Assembly: GCA_035362835.1 (NCBI GenBank)
Contig: DAOSDY010000001.1
Span: 1,550,001-1,614,000 of the forward strand
Reading direction: 5' to 3'
Length of the DNA: 64,000 nucleotides
From: Melioribacteraceae bacterium
GTDB taxonomy: Bacteria > Bacteroidota > Ignavibacteria > Ignavibacteriales > Melioribacteraceae
Part shown: piece after piece, positions 60,347 to 64,000 of the stretch
Layout: each line of letters opens with the position of its first letter
Position numbering within the stretch: the stretch's first letter is position 1
The notes under the pieces: model-generated
Seen by the model: only the letters and a program-made list of their open reading frames with translations
Databases searched by the model: none
What the model was told of the DNA's origin: nothing
Made by a program: the position numbers and the translations under genes

Positions 60347-61015
60347 ATGAAACGAAAAATAATAATGCCGTTTTTTATTATAGCCGCACTTGCCACATCT
60401 ATACTCGTTTCACAAAGTTTTAGAGTCAGCCAGATTCCAAATGGGGGAATAAACTCTTGTTCAAATTGCCATTTCAATCCAAATGGTGGCGGACCGCGAA
60501 ATAGTTTCGGTCAAACCGTTGAAAGCGGTTTTCTAAATTCTCAGGGGAATGTTGTATGGGGGCCATCGCTGGCTAATATCGACTCTGATGGTGATGGTTT
60601 CTCAAACGGAGTGGAACTTCAGAATCCTTCCGGGAATTGGACCGGGGGACCAATCGGGGATCAGGGAAAAGTGACAAATCCAGGAGATCCGCTCAGTAAA
60701 CCGAACCCTACATCTGTAACTGAACTAACAATCCCAAATCAATATAAACTTTATAATAATTATCCTAATCCTTTCAATCCTTCAACAAGAATTGTTTTCG
60801 AAATCCCTAAGAATGAGGTTGTTTCTTTAAGAATATATGATATCAACGGGCAGCTTGTTCGATCACTTGCAGATGAAGATTTACCGGCCGGGAGGCATGA
60901 GAGACTATGGGATGGTAAAGATAATACAGGAAATATAGCTGCTTCGGGCATTTATATTTATCGGCTTTCTGCCGGTTACTTCGATCGTTCCGCAAGAATG
61001 CTATTAATGAAATAA
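60347..61015 (+). CDS. mono-haem CxxCH protein with T9SS sorting domain
   Basis: A 222-residue secreted protein. After the signal peptide ('ILVSQSFRVSQ') comes C38-x2-C41-H42 in 'NSCSNCHFNPNGGGPRN', a single c-type haem site. Then 'DSDGDGFSNGVELQNP' looks like a calcium-binding thrombospondin-3-type repeat. The C-terminal sorting domain starts 'YNNYPNPFNPSTRIVFEIP' and ends 'ARMLLMK'. It should be placed on the cell surface by T9SS. The same haem module occurs in the next gene. Confidence 0.88.
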   Translation: MKRKIIMPFFIIAALATSILVSQSFRVSQIPNGGINSCSNCHFNPNGGGPRNSFGQTVESGFLNSQGNVVWGPSLANIDSDGDGFSNGVELQNPSGNWTGGPIGDQGKVTNPGDPLSKPNPTSVTELTIPNQYKLYNNYPNPFNPSTRIVFEIPKNEVVSLRIYDINGQLVRSLADEDLPAGRHERLWDGKDNTGNIAASGIYIYRLSAGYFDRSARMLLMK

Positions 61016-61052
61016 ATTAATTAATCACATTTAACTCGGGCGGAGATCAATA

Positions 61053-62162
61053 ATGAAATCGGTTTTTGTCTATTCAATATTTGTAAGCATATTATTCTAT
61101 TCGGGAATCTATTCTCTACCAAGGTTTTCTCTTCAGCAGAAGGATAGGTGTATTAGTTGTCATATCAATCCGACTGGTGGAATTATACGAAATGAGAACG
61201 GATTTTTTTTCGGTAAGAATGTTGTTAGCAGATCATCACCTATCGATAAAGATTTTTTGTTATCTCCCCGATTAAATGAAAACATCTCCTTTGGTTTGGA
61301 TTTCCGCTCTCAGTATATATATTCACAGGAAAAAAAGAGGTCAGATTTTCAGGAGATGACCGGATCTGTATACTTGAATGCCTCTGTATCCAGGAAAATA
61401 GATCTGCTTGCCAGATATGATTTTTTAAATTCAATCTGGGAAGCCTACGGTATTGCACGGATATTCCCTAACGAGAGTTATATCAAGGTCGGTACTTTTA
61501 CACCTTATTTCGGAATTAGAATTGATGATCATACATCTTATACAAAAGGGGGGGATTATGGTCTGCTTTTTTCGATAGGAGCGATTCAGGGATTAATTTA
61601 TAATCCGTTCTATGTGGAAACGGGAATTGAATTAGGAGCAAATATTTCTTCATGGGGATTTTTTACTGCAAGTATAGGTAAAAACAAGTTTAACGCTTCA
61701 CTAACAACCGATCCAACTCTAACAACCAGACTTGAAATTAACTCGTCTGTAAATAAAATGGGATTTGTTTTTGGGGGCTCATTTGCTTCCACCAAAGTTA
61801 GGTCCGGAACTAATAAACTTAATACAATCTTATATGGTGGATTTGCCGGACTAGCAACACCTGATTTTTCGCTGATGGGTGAATTTGATCTGGCGGAAGA
61901 TTATCTGGCCCGGGATTTAATCTCAAGTGCATTGATGATCGAAGCTTCATATTTGATAGATGTAGGAATTGAAGCGATAGTACGTTACGATCGGTTTGAC
62001 CGAGATACTAAAAAAGAAGGCGATCAACTCTCTCACTTAATTTTTGGATTTGAATTTTTTCCGTTTGCGTTTGTTGAACTTCGTCCGCAGTTCCGTGTTA
62101 ATCTTGAAGAACCCTCCAAAAACAATAATGCTTTCGTTTTGCAATTCCATTTTTGGTATTAA
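61053..62162 (+). CDS. outer-membrane beta-barrel with N-terminal CxxCH haem motif
   Basis: A 369-residue exported protein. The signal peptide is followed at once by C33-x2-C36-H37 in 'DRCISCHINPTGGIIRNENG'. The rest alternates strands with aromatic girdles ('FGLDFRSQYIYSQEKK', 'RLEINSSVNKMGFVFGGSF') and ends in an aromatic residue ('LQFHFWY'), as outer-membrane barrels do. It may join periplasmic electron carriers to the surface. It is 37 bp after the T9SS haem protein and clearly shares its operon. It matches no porin-cytochrome family I know by name. Confidence 0.82.
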   Translation: MKSVFVYSIFVSILFYSGIYSLPRFSLQQKDRCISCHINPTGGIIRNENGFFFGKNVVSRSSPIDKDFLLSPRLNENISFGLDFRSQYIYSQEKKRSDFQEMTGSVYLNASVSRKIDLLARYDFLNSIWEAYGIARIFPNESYIKVGTFTPYFGIRIDDHTSYTKGGDYGLLFSIGAIQGLIYNPFYVETGIELGANISSWGFFTASIGKNKFNASLTTDPTLTTRLEINSSVNKMGFVFGGSFASTKVRSGTNKLNTILYGGFAGLATPDFSLMGEFDLAEDYLARDLISSALMIEASYLIDVGIEAIVRYDRFDRDTKKEGDQLSHLIFGFEFFPFAFVELRPQFRVNLEEPSKNNNAFVLQFHFWY

Positions 62163-62593
62163 GTAGTTATAAATTAAAACAAGATTGAAAAGAAATGTGT
62201 GCGAGATAAATCTGGAGAAAAACAAAGGCCATTTCAAAAGTTTTTTGTCTCCCCCTCTCTTTCTTCAACTGATGCAGGAGCATCAGATCTACATCAGTTT
62301 GCAAAAGTTGTAAGACAAACTACTTTCAAAACAGCCTTTTCTGCCCTACCACAACAAATTAGATTTGTTGTTTATCATTAGAGGAAAGGAAAATCTATAC
62401 TGAAAAAGAGGATTCTTGTAATACGATGAAGCTCTCTTCTAAATCAAAAGTGCTTTCACTAGGTAAAAAACAATTAAAAAAACTGAGAGAAATGTATTAT
62501 ACTAAGAGAGGTTTGTCAACGGTAGTCCACACTGAATTTCCTAAGTGTACACACTGATTTTTCTAAGTGTGTCCAAATTATTAGACAGGATTA
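62163..62593. other. 431-bp intergenic region with palindromes, a tandem repeat and a possible transposase remnant
   Basis: Lies between the barrel gene (plus) and the LuxR-type gene (minus), which converge. It contains CTGATGC/GCATCAG (62269-62275 and 62280-62286, 4-nt loop), ACAACAAAT/ATTTGTTGT (62351-62359 and 62363-62371, 3-nt loop) and a 22-bp tandem repeat, listed separately. A 43-codon ORF at 62426-62557 (plus) encodes '...KKQLKKLREMYYTKRGLSTV...', faintly like the start of an IS21 IstA transposase. I would not call it a gene. Confidence 0.5.
62529..62570. repeat. 22-bp tandem repeat of an imperfect palindrome
   Basis: ACACTGAATTTCCTAAGTGT (62529-62548) is repeated with three differences at 62551-62570, period 22 bp. 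Each copy is bounded by ACACT and AGTGT, which are reverse complements. Copies on the same DNA face two turns apart suit a dimeric DNA-binding protein, or the terminal repeats of an insertion sequence. Confidence 0.6.
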
Positions 62594-63436
62594 TCAAAAT
62601 GAGTCTGCAATTTTTTCGCGGTCTTTCAATGTGTCCCGTAGCTCTGTCAGTGATTTTATTTTTAATTTTGATCTTAAATTTCGGAGATGACTTTCAACAG
62701 TTTTTTTCCCGATTCCTAATTTTCTTGCAATTTCATTATTTGAAAATCCTGCCCTTAGCAATTGAAAGATTTGTATCTCTCTGTCGGAGAATCCCCTGTC
62801 CAGATAAAGATTGTATTCTTCTCTACTTAGATCAATGTTATGAAGTGATTTTTTCTTTAATTCTGGATTATAGCCGAAAGTGAAATTTATTTTTCTATCC
62901 GGTCCGTATAGAGTTAATAAAATATTAATTAGAATTATTAAAATAATTCTAGCATAAAATATATTGTCTGATGGAATGGATGTAGTATACGATGCAAATG
63001 TTGTGACGATTAAAACTAAATAAGTAGAAAAGAGAGGAATAAAAAACAGGCTGATCTTCCCATCCAGCCTGATCTCATGAATAATATTATTCGCAAAATA
63101 AATTAGTATAAATAGAACTGAGAATATCATTGCAATTAATGAGGACAATGAACTAATGTCGATCAATAAATAAAAAATTAAAAACAGAACAAATCCAACC
63201 TTGTATTTTGTTGTTAATTCCGGAAGCGAAAAAATAATTACTATATAGCCAATGGAATTGATTATTGAAAACTGGGCGGGCATATTAAGTAGCCGATTAG
63301 ATAAAAGAGCAAACGATTCTATTAATAAGACGGAAAAAAAATAAAAAAAATATTTACTGTCCTTAAAACGAATTAAGGGACCTATCAAGAAAATCAATTG
63401 AATCGCGGCTAAAATTTTCACGTATGGTGTCCACAA
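62594..63436 (-). CDS. membrane-anchored LuxR-type transcriptional regulator
   Basis: A 280-residue protein. About six or seven hydrophobic helices fill residues 5-190. A short linker carries 'FTFGYNPELKKKSL', and the last 70 residues are a LuxR/GerE helix-turn-helix ('FSDREIQIFQLLRAGFSNNE', 'LGIGKKTVESHLRNLRSKL'). Such proteins bind DNA from the membrane, but no ligand can be inferred. A paralogue lies upstream on the same strand. The start Met lies at 63436; the gene is AT-richer than its neighbours to the left. Confidence 0.85.
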   Translation of the reverse strand: MWTPYVKILAAIQLIFLIGPLIRFKDSKYFFYFFSVLLIESFALLSNRLLNMPAQFSIINSIGYIVIIFSLPELTTKYKVGFVLFLIFYLLIDISSLSSLIAMIFSVLFILIYFANNIIHEIRLDGKISLFFIPLFSTYLVLIVTTFASYTTSIPSDNIFYARIILIILINILLTLYGPDRKINFTFGYNPELKKKSLHNIDLSREEYNLYLDRGFSDREIQIFQLLRAGFSNNEIARKLGIGKKTVESHLRNLRSKLKIKSLTELRDTLKDREKIADSF

Positions 63437-63622
63437 AACAGATTAAAAGTCATGTGTTATCGAAAACCCTTCTACTATTTTTTACTAAACCAACTCGGAA
63501 ACTTAAATTCCTGGAGCACAAAAATTTACAATCAGAAAATAGCTCCCGACTTGGTAATCGTATGATTAAAAGCAAAACTTGTTTTTATAATAGAGATATT
63601 CCAAACAAGGAGCAATTTCTTC

Positions 63623-64000
63623 TTATTCAATAGATTCTTTTAAGTATCCCCGCATCCTCTGAAGTGCTGTGAATCCGAGTTTTGTCTTCATATGCTGAAG
63701 ATGACTTTCAACAGTTTTCTTATCTATATTCAACTTTTCTGCAATTTCAATGTTAGAAAGCCCCTTTTTTATCAAAAGGAAAACTTGGATCTCCCTGTGA
63801 GTCAGTCCTTTCTCAAGATATTTACCATATTCCTCTACATGAATTTCTAATTCACTTGCAGCTTTTGCACTTATAGATGGGTCGTAACCATAAGTAAATG
63901 TAAGTTTTTTATTGGGTCCCAAAAAGGTTATAAACGCATTTAGAAATATTATCAATGTAATTTTCAAGTTGTAATAAACTGTTAATAGATATATATCAAA
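63623..64000 (-). CDS. second membrane-anchored LuxR-type regulator, N-terminus cut by window edge
   Basis: C-terminal part (about 125 codons visible). The frame stays open to the right edge, so the apparent TTG start at 63967 is not real; the last translated helix continues as '...IYLLTVYYNLKITLIIFL'. It then reads 'LGPNKKLTFTYGYDPSI' and a LuxR HTH ('LTHREIQVFLLIKKGLSNIE', 'LNIDKKTVESHLQHMKTKLG'). Aligned by eye it parallels the first regulator through the last helix, linker and HTH, so the two are a tandem duplication separated by 186 bp. Confidence 0.88.
   Translation of the reverse strand, partial: FDIYLLTVYYNLKITLIIFLNAFITFLGPNKKLTFTYGYDPSISAKAASELEIHVEEYGKYLEKGLTHREIQVFLLIKKGLSNIEIAEKLNIDKKTVESHLQHMKTKLGFTALQRMRGYLKESIE

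Noticed and set aside
62426..62557. 43-codon ORF as a real gene or IS21 transposase
   Set aside because: Similarity to IstA starts is slight and memory-based; no further transposase sequence follows. Kept only as a hint.
63424..63633. Plus-strand ORF of 69 codons between the two LuxR-type genes
   Set aside because: No ribosome-binding site, no recognisable composition or motif, and it overlaps both flanking genes; likely chance.
1..64000. tRNA, rRNA, CRISPR or prophage content
   Set aside because: I saw no cloverleaf with T-loop consensus, no rRNA-like stretch, no regularly spaced direct repeats beyond one two-copy tandem, and no phage or integrase genes.

Overview
The window looks like a chromosome segment from a Bacteroidota/Chlorobi-lineage bacterium, most likely of the class Ignavibacteria (Melioribacter/Ignavibacterium-like). 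The evidence is moderate GC, AT-rich spacers, two secreted proteins ending in the 'YPNPFNPST' type IX secretion (T9SS) sorting domain, a PorV-like outer-membrane protein, many lipoproteins and Sec/Tat-exported hydrolases, and family choices typical of that group (GH2, S41, M61, S37, DUF2752/TM2, KamA-like). This assignment is inference. I saw no rRNA, tRNA, CRISPR array or intact mobile element.

Layout. 1-6681 (minus): envelope polysaccharide genes (flippase fragment, YfhO, GT4, SDR epimerase, GT2). 6843-7401 (plus): two tiny Cys-rich proteins. 7358-9595 (minus): BtuF-like lipoprotein and pyrimidine-nucleoside phosphorylase. 9749-18250 (plus): PepT, CDF transporter, acyl-CoA synthetase, S41 protease, YbaK, a 54-residue protein resembling DUF4295/bL38, and a divergent KamA-like radical SAM enzyme. 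18298-24335 (minus): Nfu, VanX-like lipoprotein, sialidase, corrinoid-type methyltransferase, RsmI, ProS. 24466-26750 (plus): hydrolase and PLP decarboxylase. 26821-31312 (minus): cold-shock protein, TM2, DUF2752, 2H phosphoesterase, DinB, CotH/lamin-tail T9SS cargo. 31460-32776 (plus): Tat-exported class V aminotransferase-fold protein. 32792-39649 (minus): trypsin-like lipoprotein, M61, class C serine hydrolase, a cytidylate-kinase-like protein and the S37 peptidase.

39727-48477 (minus) is the most coherent pathway block. In transcription order it holds Xaa-Pro aminopeptidase, proline dehydrogenase, a DapA-superfamily aldolase resembling 4-hydroxy-2-oxoglutarate aldolase (HOGA1), a secreted GH2 beta-galactosidase, an alanine/serine-glyoxylate aminotransferase and P5C dehydrogenase. 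The gene set matches nearly every step of the mitochondrial-style hydroxyproline route to pyruvate plus glycine.

48686-52217 holds an EamA transporter, a Tat-signalled metallo-beta-lactamase-fold protein, alanine racemase and a TPM-domain protein. 52326-57126 (plus) holds phosphoglycerate mutase, a PorV-like protein, a lipoprotein, and an ECF sigma / anti-sigma / two TonB-C-domain protein cassette in which neither TonB-like protein keeps an inner-membrane anchor. 57183-60208 (minus) holds RseP, Dxr and a 4-TM protein. 60347-62162 (plus) encodes two exported proteins of different architecture that share one mono-haem 'CxxCH-NPxGG' module. The right end (62163-64000) has an intergenic region with palindromes and a 22-bp tandem repeat, followed by two paralogous membrane-anchored LuxR-type regulators (minus), the second cut by the window edge.
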